Positions 1 to 8,297 of a stretch of DNA of 64,000 nucleotides are shown here, piece by piece; the first letter of the stretch is position 1; each line of letters begins with the position of its first letter. The DNA comes from Dehalococcoidia bacterium (GTDB taxonomy: Bacteria > Chloroflexota > Dehalococcoidia > Lucifugimonadales > Lucifugimonadaceae). The notes beneath the pieces are model-generated. The model did no database searches and had not been told where the DNA came from. It was given only the letters and a program-made list of their open reading frames with translations. A program made the position numbers and the translations under genes. The stretch is from positions 124,001 to 188,000 of the forward strand of contig JAJEAU010000010.1 in assembly GCA_022824185.1 (NCBI GenBank), given 5' to 3'.

Positions 1-2430
1 GTTGACGTCCGGGTTGAATATGGTGACGCCCATGCGTTTGGCGTCTTGCTTGAGGGTTTCGAGCGGCCAGAAGCCCATGGGTTGGGCGTTGAAGATCGAG
101 GTGTAGAACTCGGTGGGGTAGTGTCTTCGGAGCCACGCCATGTGGTACGCGGTGACGCCGAAGGCTAGAGCGTGGCCCTCTGGAAACATGTAGTGGGGGT
201 TGAACTTTAGGAAGATCTTCTCGGCGATCTTTTCAGGCACTCCCCTATCGGCGGCACCGTCACGGAAACGCTCCCAGTAGCGCTTGATCATGGCCTCGTT
301 GTTGCGACGTTGAAATGCACGGCGCATCTGGTCGGCTTCGGATGCGGTCATGCCTCCGATATCCATGCCGAGTGTGACGACTTGGTCTTGGAAGAGGATG
401 ATGCCGAGGGATTTCTCCAAGGCTCGCTTTTCGAGCGGGTGGTCGTAGTTCCATCTGTTGCCGTTGCGTCTTCGGATGAATTCGGAGACGCCGTCGTTGG
501 CGCCTACACCTGGGCGGACTGCGGCTACTTCTAGTGCCAGGTCGTAGAGGTTGCGCGGCTTCATGCGAGTGATGGTCTGCATCTGGGCGGCGGACTCGAC
601 TTGGAAGACGCCTACGGTGTCGCCGCGGCCTAGGTCGTCGTATACGGCTTCGTCTTCGAAGTTGATGCGGGTCAAGTCGATGTGTGATCCAGTGCGTTTC
701 TCGATGAGTTGGAGGCATTCCTGCATCTGAGAGAGAGCGCCAAGGGCTAGGAAATCGATCTTCAGGAATCCGGCGCTGTCTGCGCCGTGTTTGTCCCACT
801 GGCAGATGTAACGGCCGTCGATGGCGCTGGGTTGGACGGGAGTGATGTCGATGAGCGGCGTGGAACTGATGATCATGCCGCCGGGGTGTTGGGCCAAGCC
901 TTTGGGGAAGCCTTGGAGTTGGGAGCCGATCTCGATGAGATCTCGCCATCCGGGGAGGCCGATTTTGTCTTTCAGCTCTTCGATGCGTTCCATCTCGGCA
1001 GCAAGACTGGCTGCGTTGTAGGATTCGGCTCGTTTGGCTAGGATGTCGAGTTCGAGAGGCGGGAGTCCTAGGACTTTGCCGACATCGCGGACTACGCCCT
1101 TGAGCTTGTAGGTCGGGAGCATCGCGGTTAATGCTGCGTGGTCCCATCCGAATTCATCGAAGACGCGTAGGATCAACGCTTCTCGGATATCACGGGGGAA
1201 ATCTAGGTCGATGTCTGGGGCGTTTACGAGTTCATCGTCGGAGATGAAGCGTTCGAGTGGTAGGTCGTATTCGAGCGGGTCGATATGTGAAAGTCCGATG
1301 AGGGTTCCGACCAGCATGGCGACGGATGATCCGCGGCCGCGGCCAGGTGGTTTTTCTTCGATGGGAACCTCGATTGAGGAGTGTCCGAGTTCAATTGCCA
1401 CGTCTTGCGCTAGCGAGATGACGCGTCTGTAGAGGAGGAAGAAGCCTGCTAGTCCGTGCCGTTTGATGAGGCTGAACTCGCGGTCTAGGCGATCACGGAC
1501 CTTTTCGGTGATGCGCCCGTAGCGTCGTTTTGCGGCCTCGTTGCAGACGTGTTCGAGGTATTCCTGGTCATCGACGAACTCAGGAGGAACAGTCTCTCGT
1601 GGGAAGTGGTAGTTGATCTGTTTGGCGTTGAAGGATTCGCAACGGTCGGCGATACGGCGGGAGTTTTCGATGGCTTGGGGCCACTCCCGGAAGAGCTGCT
1701 CCATACGTTCGGGGGACTTCAGTTCGTAGTGGGAGTTGGCCTTGCGTTGGCGGTGGGAAGTTTCGAGGGTCAGGTTGTGTCTGATTGCAATCAAGACATC
1801 GTGGAGGCGGCTGCGGGCGCGCTCGTGATAGCAGACGCCGCCGGTGGCGACTAGTCCGATGCCGTTGCGTTTTGCGAGTATGGCTAGAGCGCGGTTTCGC
1901 TCAAGGTCTCCGTATATGAAGTGGCGCTGCAGTTCGATGAATAGGTTTTCTTTTCCGAACCATCCGATGAAGCGTTCGATCATTTCGTCGGCTCTTGACA
2001 TCGATCCGTCTTTGGCGAGATCTGCGATGGTGCTGCCGGGTTCTCCGATCAGGGCGATGAGGCCTTTGGTGCGGTCCTGAATGTAGCGGGATGAAAGCAC
2101 GGGATCGATGCGGCCTGATCCGACGTGTGCGAAAGAGATGAGGTTGCACATGTTGGCATAGCCTTCGCGGTTCTCAGCTATGAGAGTGATGGGCAAGGTT
2201 GTGTCCTCGCCTTCGTTGCCTAGGGCGAGAGTGACGCCGGTGATGGGCTTGATGCCGAGTTCGTCTGCGGCTTCAGAGAAATCGAGTGCGCCGGTGATGT
2301 TGTTGCGGTCGACGAGAGCTATTGCGTCGTAACCGAGTTCATGAGCGCGTCCGAGCATCTCATCGGTGGACGATGCTCCCTCCATGAACGAGTACCAGCT
2401 CATGGCTCGTAGTTCGACGTATCGCGACAT
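1..2430 (-). CDS. dnaE2: Error-prone DNA polymerase III alpha subunit (DnaE2/ImuC-like), 3' end outside window
   Basis: C-family DNA polymerase of the translesion type. The 810 codons visible run open to the window edge, so the C-terminal part is missing. Order: a PHP-like domain (about residues 1–220), then the polymerase palm with the metal-binding Asp cluster PDIDLDF (Asp406, 408, 410) and a later LKIDFLALGALS motif. The PHP metal site is degenerate: where active PHP domains have His-x-His this protein has Arg8-Ala-Met10, and the usual Asp-His is Asp41-Arg42, so metal-dependent exonuclease activity is unlikely. The start ATG lies 3 bases after the stop of the DUF6504 gene, in one operon with imuB. 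This context, rather than a replicative one, argues for the mutasome polymerase. A housekeeping DnaE is a less likely alternative. Confidence 0.9.
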   Translation of the reverse strand, partial: MSRYVELRAMSWYSFMEGASSTDEMLGRAHELGYDAIALVDRNNITGALDFSEAADELGIKPITGVTLALGNEGEDTTLPITLIAENREGYANMCNLISFAHVGSGRIDPVLSSRYIQDRTKGLIALIGEPGSTIADLAKDGSMSRADEMIERFIGWFGKENLFIELQRHFIYGDLERNRALAILAKRNGIGLVATGGVCYHERARSRLHDVLIAIRHNLTLETSHRQRKANSHYELKSPERMEQLFREWPQAIENSRRIADRCESFNAKQINYHFPRETVPPEFVDDQEYLEHVCNEAAKRRYGRITEKVRDRLDREFSLIKRHGLAGFFLLYRRVISLAQDVAIELGHSSIEVPIEEKPPGRGRGSSVAMLVGTLIGLSHIDPLEYDLPLERFISDDELVNAPDIDLDFPRDIREALILRVFDEFGWDHAALTAMLPTYKLKGVVRDVGKVLGLPPLELDILAKRAESYNAASLAAEMERIEELKDKIGLPGWRDLIEIGSQLQGFPKGLAQHPGGMIISSTPLIDITPVQPSAIDGRYICQWDKHGADSAGFLKIDFLALGALSQMQECLQLIEKRTGSHIDLTRINFEDEAVYDDLGRGDTVGVFQVESAAQMQTITRMKPRNLYDLALEVAAVRPGVGANDGVSEFIRRRNGNRWNYDHPLEKRALEKSLGIILFQDQVVTLGMDIGGMTASEADQMRRAFQRRNNEAMIKRYWERFRDGAADRGVPEKIAEKIFLKFNPHYMFPEGHALAFGVTAYHMAWLRRHYPTEFYTSIFNAQPMGFWPLETLKQDAKRMGVTIFNPDVN

Positions 2431-2433
2431 GGA

Positions 2434-2679
2434 TCAGTATTCTTGGCAGAACCACTCGTCTGTGGAGAGGTCTTTGAAGACGGTCATGACCCGTCCGGAT
2501 TCCATGAGCAGTCGGTAGTATCGGCGCCGGATCGATTCTGTGCGCCACCATTCGTCGTCCAGCTCCCATAGATCGATGACGTTCTCGACTTTCGACGGCA
2601 CGGATCGTCCGTTGCGGTTCTCGGCGACGCTTATGGGTTGGCCATCTGATGTGCTTGTGACGTTTACCGCTATCGGCAT
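2434..2679 (-). CDS. DUF6504 family small protein of the ImuB/DnaE2 mutasome
   Basis: An 81-residue protein squeezed between imuB and dnaE2. It matches the pattern of DUF6504 proteins, which sit in this place in actinobacterial and Chloroflexota mutasome operons: an N-terminal strand (PIAVNVTS), a region that reads like a WRG-type motif, a central Trp-rich stretch (DLWELDDEWW) and a C-terminal YYRLLMESGR...DEWFCQEY segment. The ATG chosen lies just past the imuB stop; an in-frame ATG 57 bases further upstream lies inside imuB and is less likely. No catalytic residues are evident. It may be a structural partner or adaptor of the polymerase complex (inferred from operon position only). Confidence 0.75.
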   Translation of the reverse strand: MPIAVNVTSTSDGQPISVAENRNGRSVPSKVENVIDLWELDDEWWRTESIRRRYYRLLMESGRVMTVFKDLSTDEWFCQEY

Positions 2680-2681
2680 GT

Positions 2682-3887
2682 TCAGCGGCTGGTAACTTCC
2701 GCCAATGCTTGGCGTCTTTCTGGGATTCGAGACCATGGTTCCACATCCACTACGGTTTTTATGGGCGATGCGGTCAACTTTGCGTTGAGTTGTCGCAATG
2801 CGGTGTCTAGATCGCCCTTTTCGTGATCGTTCCATAGGCCGGATTGTTCGGCTCGTGCTTGTCCTAGGCGTGATAATTCGACGCTTATTGTTTCTACAGG
2901 GCTCCGTATAGGTGAGGCATCGCTCTGCACTATCGTCTCGACATGTGTCATAACAACACTGTGAGCGAGAGTGGCGGAGTCGGTCGGTTCTTTGAAGACG
3001 TGCGTATAGTCCCAGTGCTCAGCGTCGGACATCTCACACGTCAGGTCCATCCGTCCGGCGGCTTTGCTGATACGTTGCACGGAGGCGAATGCGCGGTCCA
3101 GCAAAGCCCGGACGCCAAAGGACAAGGCATCCATGCTTGCCACGGGCCATGGGAATTGGAGAGTGTCGATGATTGTCTTCGTGCGTTCGATGGTGTTGAG
3201 CGTTGAGCGATCGATGCCGTTCACAAGCTCCCATGCGCGGCGTCCGTCTGGTCCGAGCTGCGCCTGCAACGCCGATACGGATTGGTTTGCCAAGTCGCCC
3301 ATGGTGTCGAGTGCAAAGTCGTGCATAAGGTCGATGGCACGGTTTTCCAGTGGCAGGATGTCGACCGGCATTGGGGCCAAGAAGTCTCTTACCGCCGCTC
3401 GATTGCTGGGGAGTTTGACCGGTTTGTGCGGTCGGGCTCTGATTGCGGCGCAGTATGCGGGGAAACGTCCGGGAGCAACTCCTATCCGAGCTTCGAAGCC
3501 GTGCTTGGTTGTCGCTTCGGAGATGAGAGCGATGGTTTGGTCCTGGCCGCCGTAAAGCTCGGAGAGTCCGTCGATGGCGATGAATGCGTTGCCTCTGGCA
3601 GCATCTTCGACGCGGTCGCTTACGTTCAGCAAACTTTCGATGACATCGTGCCACCGTGCGTCGTAGAAGGCTTCGTCGGCGCGGATGACAGATGCTTCGG
3701 GGTGCTGAGACATCGCCCTGAGCAGGGACATGCCGCGTCGGAGGCGGGTATCCGATGAGGCATCCAGCACTGTCGGGCGCGACTCCTCGCCGTGGTAGAT
3801 GATCACGAGCCTGGAGCTCAGATCTGGTGCTCTCACCAGTTCACACTGAAGTGGCAGATGCGATATTTTGACGCAAGCGATGGTCAT
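2682..3887 (-). CDS. imuB: ImuB-like Y-family polymerase homolog (mutasome accessory subunit)
   Basis: A 401-residue Y-family DNA polymerase homolog. Features typical of ImuB: N-terminal MTIACVKISHLPLQ in place of the Asp-containing catalytic strand of active Y-family enzymes, a palm segment AFIAIDGLSELYGG, helix-hairpin-helix-like region around residues 180–220, and the C-terminal signature DVEPWSRIPERRQAL shared by ImuB proteins. In characterised systems ImuB does not polymerise but recruits DnaE2 to the sliding clamp. It is the first gene of imuB–DUF6504–dnaE2. No imuA homolog lies upstream. Its promoter carries a perfect inverted repeat (3908–3925), which suggests control by a LexA-like repressor. 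Confidence 0.88.
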   Translation of the reverse strand: MTIACVKISHLPLQCELVRAPDLSSRLVIIYHGEESRPTVLDASSDTRLRRGMSLLRAMSQHPEASVIRADEAFYDARWHDVIESLLNVSDRVEDAARGNAFIAIDGLSELYGGQDQTIALISEATTKHGFEARIGVAPGRFPAYCAAIRARPHKPVKLPSNRAAVRDFLAPMPVDILPLENRAIDLMHDFALDTMGDLANQSVSALQAQLGPDGRRAWELVNGIDRSTLNTIERTKTIIDTLQFPWPVASMDALSFGVRALLDRAFASVQRISKAAGRMDLTCEMSDAEHWDYTHVFKEPTDSATLAHSVVMTHVETIVQSDASPIRSPVETISVELSRLGQARAEQSGLWNDHEKGDLDTALRQLNAKLTASPIKTVVDVEPWSRIPERRQALAEVTSR

Positions 3888-3907
3888 AGTTCAGCCTTGC
3901 GTCTATT

Positions 3908-3925
3908 GTAGCATTAGCGTGCTAC
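3908..3925. promoter_or_regulatory. Inverted-repeat operator in the imuB promoter (candidate LexA/SOS box)
   Basis: GTAGCA-N6-TGCTAC is a perfect 6-bp dyad starting 21 bases upstream of the imuB ATG. On the minus strand its downstream arm overlaps a good -10 hexamer, TACAAT, so a bound protein would block transcription. The position in front of an SOS-type mutasome operon suggests LexA; the sequence is not the classic GAAC-N4-GTTC box. Confidence 0.55.
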
Positions 3926-4003
3926 TCTATATCGTGATCATACTTATGTTCAGTAATTTTCAGCAGTAGCTATCCAAGTAAGCGAGGAGAGTAACCGACC
4001 CGA

Positions 4004-4384
4004 TCATCTGACCGGGGCGATGCGGACATCGCCGCCGTAGATGGCTCGGATGTGCAGGTCGTTGCCGGTCAACAGTCCCATGCCGATGAGGGGCAGGCCG
4101 TTGGATTCGTAAACTCTCACAGCACGATATTGGCCTTGCCACGCGATTGTGGCTTCATAAGTATTGAATACTCGAATTTCCCCTCCACCCAGTTCAACCT
4201 CGACCAACCCGATATTTCTCAATCCCAATGCACTTATCACATCCTGGGGCAGAGTCAGTTCGTCGGTGAATCCTGTGTCGATGGTTGCGAAAGGCCGGAT
4301 CAATGTGCCGTTGTCGCCGAAGATCGTCAACTCAACAGCTGCACGAATAGACGCACCTAGCCGAACTACCCGGCCTGTAATCAT
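4004..4384 (-). CDS. Clan AA (retropepsin-like) aspartic protease
   Basis: A 126-residue single-domain aspartyl protease of the retropepsin-like clan AA type. It has the catalytic Asp-Thr-Gly at residues 36–38 followed by FTDELTLP, then the hydrophobic strand ALGLRN and a C-terminal LPLIGMGLLTG motif that matches the Iv-LG loop of this fold. Proteins of this size act as homodimers. The gene lies 54 bases downstream of a duplicated small-protein gene on the same strand, and the two are probably co-transcribed. The substrate is unknown. The neighbouring protein is an obvious candidate, but this is a guess from position. Confidence 0.8.
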   Translation of the reverse strand: MITGRVVRLGASIRAAVELTIFGDNGTLIRPFATIDTGFTDELTLPQDVISALGLRNIGLVEVELGGGEIRVFNTYEATIAWQGQYRAVRVYESNGLPLIGMGLLTGNDLHIRAIYGGDVRIAPVR

Positions 4385-4438
4385 GTGTGAGTAACGATCC
4401 TGACTTGAAAGAGTAGAAAGCGAATTGTCGACATCAGT

Positions 4439-4948
4439 CTACTTATGTCGCATGAAAAACGTGTTGGATGAAGGCAGACGTGATTGCAATCGATTTCCGG
4501 CTTCAATCATTGATTCATCCGCTTCAAATTCGCCAGAGTCGATATCAAATGCGATGATCATATTTGCTTGCTCTTTGCTCAGCCTGTGTCTGATGTGCCT
4601 TCGAAAGAAATCGCGGCCGCGTTTGTCAACCATCAAGTGCTGGTCGTCACCGAGTTCGGCAGTTTGAGTATCGGCTTCAGGCGCTCCCATGTATCCCACG
4701 GCGCCGGCTCCATGTCTCATCACGAATACACTCTCTGCGTCAACCCGTCTTTGAAGATTCTCAAACTCCTCCAAGTGCTCGCTGTGTACCGAGAATTCAC
4801 CCGTTTCGACATCGATTGCGATGAACTCGTTCAGTTGATCGTCAGTTAGTTCGTGCTTGATCCGACGGTCGTAGAGTTCACGCCCACGTTCACAGATGGC
4901 TCGTTTGTCTTGTCGTGATTTCAACAACCTGGGATCCTCGACTGGCAT
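4439..4948 (-). CDS. Small conserved protein with internal tandem duplication, paired with aspartic protease
   Basis: A 169-residue soluble protein made of two copies of one domain. Copy 1 (about 20–85) starts RGRELYDRRIKHEL and contains IAIDVETGEF and VFVMRHG. Copy 2 (about 109–169) starts RGRDFFRRHIRHRL and contains IAFDIDSGEF and TFFMRHK. The offset is 89 residues. Single-copy relatives of about 70–90 residues, with the same IYE..L...GxFvAIdvetGdY pattern, occur in cyanobacteria and Chloroflexota, often near a clan AA protease (from memory). No function is established. A regulatory or antitoxin-like partner of the downstream protease is one possibility. Confidence 0.6.
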   Translation of the reverse strand: MPVEDPRLLKSRQDKRAICERGRELYDRRIKHELTDDQLNEFIAIDVETGEFSVHSEHLEEFENLQRRVDAESVFVMRHGAGAVGYMGAPEADTQTAELGDDQHLMVDKRGRDFFRRHIRHRLSKEQANMIIAFDIDSGEFEADESMIEAGNRLQSRLPSSNTFFMRHK

Positions 4949-5117
4949 GCTTCAACTGACTTGTCGGACCTTTGAACACGATTTTACAGGTCTCTTACAT
5001 GGCGACGGGTTGGCCGCAGAAATTGGGATTGAACCCATCATCTAAAATCATCAAACAGCATCGAATGTTGAAGTAGGACGCCGTTTGTAGCGGCGGTGAT
5101 TGAGGGAGTTCACAAGA

Positions 5118-5393
5118 ATGGCAGTTTCAGTCAAGATACCGACGCCGTTGCGACGGCTGACGAACCAGGAGTCGACCGTAAGTGCTGACGGCGGCGATGT
5201 CTCGGCGATGATTGAGTCGCTCGACGGGTCGTTCCCGGGGATAAAGGCACGGCTTTGCGACGACAATGGTGAGCTTCGCCACTTCGTGAACATCTACATC
5301 AACGGCGAGGACATCCGGTACATCGACGGAATTGATACTTCCCTCAACGACGGCGATGAGGTGAGTATCGTCCCGGCGGTCGCTGGCGGTTAG
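5118..5393 (+). CDS. MoaD/ThiS-family sulfur carrier protein
   Basis: A 91-residue ubiquitin-fold sulfur carrier ending in the diagnostic Gly-Gly (SIVPAVAGG) that is adenylated and thiocarboxylated in MoaD, ThiS and related carriers. The core NIYINGEDIRYIDGIDTSLNDGDEVSIVP is typical of MoaD-like proteins. The ATG at 5118 is chosen because GAGGGAG lies 9 bases upstream. The stop overlaps the convergent aroB stop by two bases. No moaE, thiG or activating enzyme is adjacent, so the pathway (molybdopterin, thiazole or cysteine) cannot be read from context; a molybdoenzyme is encoded about 31 kb away. Confidence 0.85.
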   Translation: MAVSVKIPTPLRRLTNQESTVSADGGDVSAMIESLDGSFPGIKARLCDDNGELRHFVNIYINGEDIRYIDGIDTSLNDGDEVSIVPAVAGG

Positions 5394-6541
5394 GAGCCCT
5401 CACCTTGACCCTCTTCCTCTGGGAGAGGGGATATCACGTCGGCCAAGGCGGCTCGGACGACCTTGGTCGAAACCTCGTTGCTTGTAGTGGAACGTCCTGC
5501 CCCACGGAGCAACACCCAGCGGATTCTGCCGCCGCGTGATTTTTTGTCGGAGGTCGTAGCTTCGATCAATGTGTCGGCATCTACGCCGCTCAGGGAAATC
5601 GGCAGTTCGAAGCGTTCCAACAGGTTGCGTTGACGGTCAACGAGTTCTTCAGAGATCAACCCCATCCGCTGCGAGATTCCAGCGGCAACCATCATTCCGA
5701 TGCTGACCGCTTCTCCGTGTAGATAGGTGCCGTACTCGGTGACTGCTTCGATGGCATGTCCGATGGTGTGTCCGTAGTTGAGCAACACCCTTTCGTTGCC
5801 GGTTTCGAACTCGTCGGCAGAGACGATGTCTGCCTTGATCTCTACGGAGCGACGAATGACTGGCTCCACCAAGTCGCCTGAGAGTGCGGCGAGGTCTTCT
5901 GCATTGGATTCGAAGGTATCCAACAGGTCGTCGTCTAGTATCAGTGCGTGTTTGATGGCTTCAGCCCATCCGGCGGCGAGTTCTCTGCGCGGTAGAGAGT
6001 CTAGGAAATCGATGTCGTGGACCACTAGTCGGGGTTGTTTGAACGCGCCGACTAGGTTCTTGCCGATGGGGAGGTTTACCGCTGCTTTGCCCCCGATTGA
6101 TGCGTCGACCATAGCGGCTAGCGATGTTGGGATGTGAACAACGGGCACACCTCGTAGCCATGTGCCAGCTACGAAACCGACTAAGTCTGTCGTTACCCCG
6201 CCACCCATCGAGACCAGACAGTCGATTCGTTCTGCGCGCTGTTCGGCTAGCCATTCGTGAATTCTTGTGGCGGTCTCGATGGTTTTCGCCGCTTCTCCTA
6301 ATTCGAGGATCAGCGCGTGCGTTTCGTAACCACCACGTTCGAGCGCTTCGTGGGCACGCCTGACCAGAAGTGGGAACATCGAGTAGTCAGCAATGAGGAA
6401 CGCCCTGCCGGAAACTCCGGCTTCCCGCATCTCCGGACCGATATCTTCGATCGCGCCGCGTGAGACTATGACGCGATAGTCTCCCTGGGATGTTCTGACG
6501 GTTGCGGCGGGTGGATTGATCGCCGATCGGTAGCTAAGCAT
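5390..6541 (-). CDS. aroB: 3-dehydroquinate synthase
   Basis: Converts DAHP to 3-dehydroquinate, the second step of the shikimate pathway, in the cytoplasm with NAD+ and a divalent metal. Diagnostic segments are SMGGGVTTDLVGFVA (NAD site), HIPTSLAAMVDASIGGK, AEAIKHALILDD and LLNYGHTIGHAIE (metal-binding His pair). The ATG chosen overlaps the aroK stop, which fits translational coupling. The last 14 or so residues (PLPEEEGQGEGS) are not typical of the family: they are encoded by a CCCTCACC-type repeat that has replaced or extended the normal end. Confidence 0.95.
   Translation of the reverse strand: MLSYRSAINPPAATVRTSQGDYRVIVSRGAIEDIGPEMREAGVSGRAFLIADYSMFPLLVRRAHEALERGGYETHALILELGEAAKTIETATRIHEWLAEQRAERIDCLVSMGGGVTTDLVGFVAGTWLRGVPVVHIPTSLAAMVDASIGGKAAVNLPIGKNLVGAFKQPRLVVHDIDFLDSLPRRELAAGWAEAIKHALILDDDLLDTFESNAEDLAALSGDLVEPVIRRSVEIKADIVSADEFETGNERVLLNYGHTIGHAIEAVTEYGTYLHGEAVSIGMMVAAGISQRMGLISEELVDRQRNLLERFELPISLSGVDADTLIEATTSDKKSRGGRIRWVLLRGAGRSTTSNEVSTKVVRAALADVISPLPEEEGQGEGS
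5397..5430. repeat. Dispersed CCCTCACC/GGGAGAGGG-type repeat at the aroB 3' end
   Basis: Direct reading shows CCCTCACC, then a short hairpin with arms CCCTCT and AGAGGG (5409–5414 and 5424–5429). Elements of this composition are known as dispersed intergenic repeats in many bacteria. Here it encodes the tail of AroB and lies at the convergent end with the MoaD/ThiS gene, where the hairpin may also act as a terminator. Confidence 0.5.
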
Positions 6542-7103
6542 TTGCGGCCTCGTTGGCTTGTCGAGAATGGGCTGACAGTTCGCGCCATGCATCCCCGATT
6601 TCTGTTGCTACTTTTCGGTGAGTCAGTCCGTCAGTGTTTATGGAGCGATCAGCGCAAGAGTAGGCTTCGGTGCGTGCGGCGAGAAGGTCGGCAATTCGTT
6701 TTTCGGGTGCGTCGTCGCCGAGCAACGGGCGCAACGTCCGGTTGCTGTTCTGTCTCGAGGTCAATCTTTGGTGGATGGTCTTGGGAGTCGCGGTGAGGAG
6801 GAGAATGATTCCGCTCGCGCTCATGATTTGACGATTTTCTTCGCTGACGGGCACTCCCCCACCGGTAGAAACGACACGGCTGGGTTTTTCGGACAGTTCG
6901 CGGAGGATGTTTGTCTCGATCCTTCTGAACTCATCCTCGCCGTCCTCTTCGAATATCTCAGGGATCGATTTCTTGGTTCGATACTCAATCAGATCGTCCA
7001 TATCCACGAACGGGAGTCGAAGCAGTTCCGCGGCTCTGATTCCGCTGAGGGATTTGCCAGTGCCGGAGAATCCGATGAGATAGATATTGCCCGAGGGGTC
7101 CAC
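6534..7103 (-). CDS. aroK: Shikimate kinase
   Basis: Phosphorylates shikimate at the 3-hydroxyl using ATP. The 189 residues contain the Walker A loop GFSGTGKS near the N-terminus, the shikimate-binding Asp/Arg segment VDMDDLIEYR, the EDEFRRIE motif and the VSTGGGV loop, all diagnostic. I start at the GTG at 7103, three bases past the aroC stop, so that the protein begins (M)DPSGNIYLIGFSGTGKS. Longer in-frame versions would overlap aroC and carry an Arg-rich non-homologous leader. Third gene in the aroE-aroC-aroK-aroB run. Confidence 0.94.
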   Translation of the reverse strand: MDPSGNIYLIGFSGTGKSLSGIRAAELLRLPFVDMDDLIEYRTKKSIPEIFEEDGEDEFRRIETNILRELSEKPSRVVSTGGGVPVSEENRQIMSASGIILLLTATPKTIHQRLTSRQNSNRTLRPLLGDDAPEKRIADLLAARTEAYSCADRSINTDGLTHRKVATEIGDAWRELSAHSRQANEAANA

Positions 7104-7105
7104 TC

Positions 7106-8296
7106 TTACGCAGCCGTTCCGACGCCGAATTCTTGGTGGGATGCTATGTAGGCGTCGTAGTTCCGGCGAGTTTCGGCGATCGAGTCGCCGCCGAATTTCT
7201 CCAAGAACGCGTCGGCTAGGACGAGTGCCATCATCGCCTCGCCGATGGGGCAAGCGCGGGAGATCTGGCAGATGTCTGAGCGGTTGTATGCCGCTTCGAT
7301 CACCTCGCCGGTGTTGATATCGATGCTTGGCAACGGGCGGGTCATAGTTGCGATCGGTTTGACCGCGACATGGGCGACGACCGGATTGCCGTTGGACATC
7401 CCGCCGTCGATACCGCCTGCGTGGTTGGTCAACTGTCTGAAGCGACGCCTGTCTGACGGGTCAGGGACGATGACGTCTTGAACATCGCGGCCCCATTTTG
7501 CGGTGTTGTCGAAACCGTATCCGATCTCGACGCCCTTGACCGCATTGATGCTCATCATGGCTTGGGCAAGCCGTCCATCGAGTTTGCGATCCCACATGAC
7601 GTGGCTGCCAAGCCCGACAGGCACGCCAAAAGCGATGATCTCCATCACGCCGCCGATTGTGGTGCGTTCCTTTTTGGCGGTGTCGATGGCGGCTTTGAAG
7701 CGTTCGTCTGCATCCGCGTCCCAAGCCCGGACTTCAGACGCTTCGACGGCAGACCAGTCGATGTCTTCAGGATCGATTGCGGGTGCTCTTTCGGCACCAC
7801 AACTGATGACATGGGCGCGTATCTCGATGCCGAACTGCTCGAGGATGCGCCTAGCGACGGCGGATGCGGCGACACGAGCTGCTGTTTCACGAGCGGATGC
7901 TCGCTCTAGAACGTTGCGTACGTCGTGATGTAGGTATTTGAGGGCACCAGGGAAATCGGCGTGACCGGGCACGATGCGCGTGTGCGTCTTTTTGTCGACA
8001 TCGTCGCCGACCGCGGCTACCGACATTGCGTCGATCCAGTTGGCGAAGTCTTTGTTTTCGATCCACATGGCGATCGGAGAACCGAGGGCCATTCCGTGGC
8101 GCACTCCACCTCGGATGACGGCGCGATCCTTTTCGATCTTCATGCGGCCGCCTGATCCGTACCCCTGTTGTCGCCTCGCCATCTGTTCTTCGACGTAGTC
8201 TTCGTCGATCGGGAGGCCGGCGGGTACGCCCTCCACTATCACGGTGAGACCGGGACCGTGTGACTCCCCTGCTGTGAGAAATCTGAAGTGCGTCAT
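7106..8296 (-). CDS. aroC: Chorismate synthase
   Basis: Catalyses the last common step to aromatic amino acids, EPSP to chorismate, using reduced FMN. The 396-residue protein begins MTHFRFLTAGESHGPGL with the family signature GESHG, followed by RRQQGYGSGGRM, the long ASARETAARVAASAVARR helix and the DPSDRRRFRQLTNHAGGIDGG region, and it ends with a conserved FLEKFGGDS-type segment. It is full length. It abuts aroE (1 base) and aroK (2 bases), so the four aro genes are almost certainly one transcript. Confidence 0.96.
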   Translation of the reverse strand: MTHFRFLTAGESHGPGLTVIVEGVPAGLPIDEDYVEEQMARRQQGYGSGGRMKIEKDRAVIRGGVRHGMALGSPIAMWIENKDFANWIDAMSVAAVGDDVDKKTHTRIVPGHADFPGALKYLHHDVRNVLERASARETAARVAASAVARRILEQFGIEIRAHVISCGAERAPAIDPEDIDWSAVEASEVRAWDADADERFKAAIDTAKKERTTIGGVMEIIAFGVPVGLGSHVMWDRKLDGRLAQAMMSINAVKGVEIGYGFDNTAKWGRDVQDVIVPDPSDRRRFRQLTNHAGGIDGGMSNGNPVVAHVAVKPIATMTRPLPSIDINTGEVIEAAYNRSDICQISRACPIGEAMMALVLADAFLEKFGGDSIAETRRNYDAYIASHQEFGVGTAA

Positions 8297-8297
8297 C

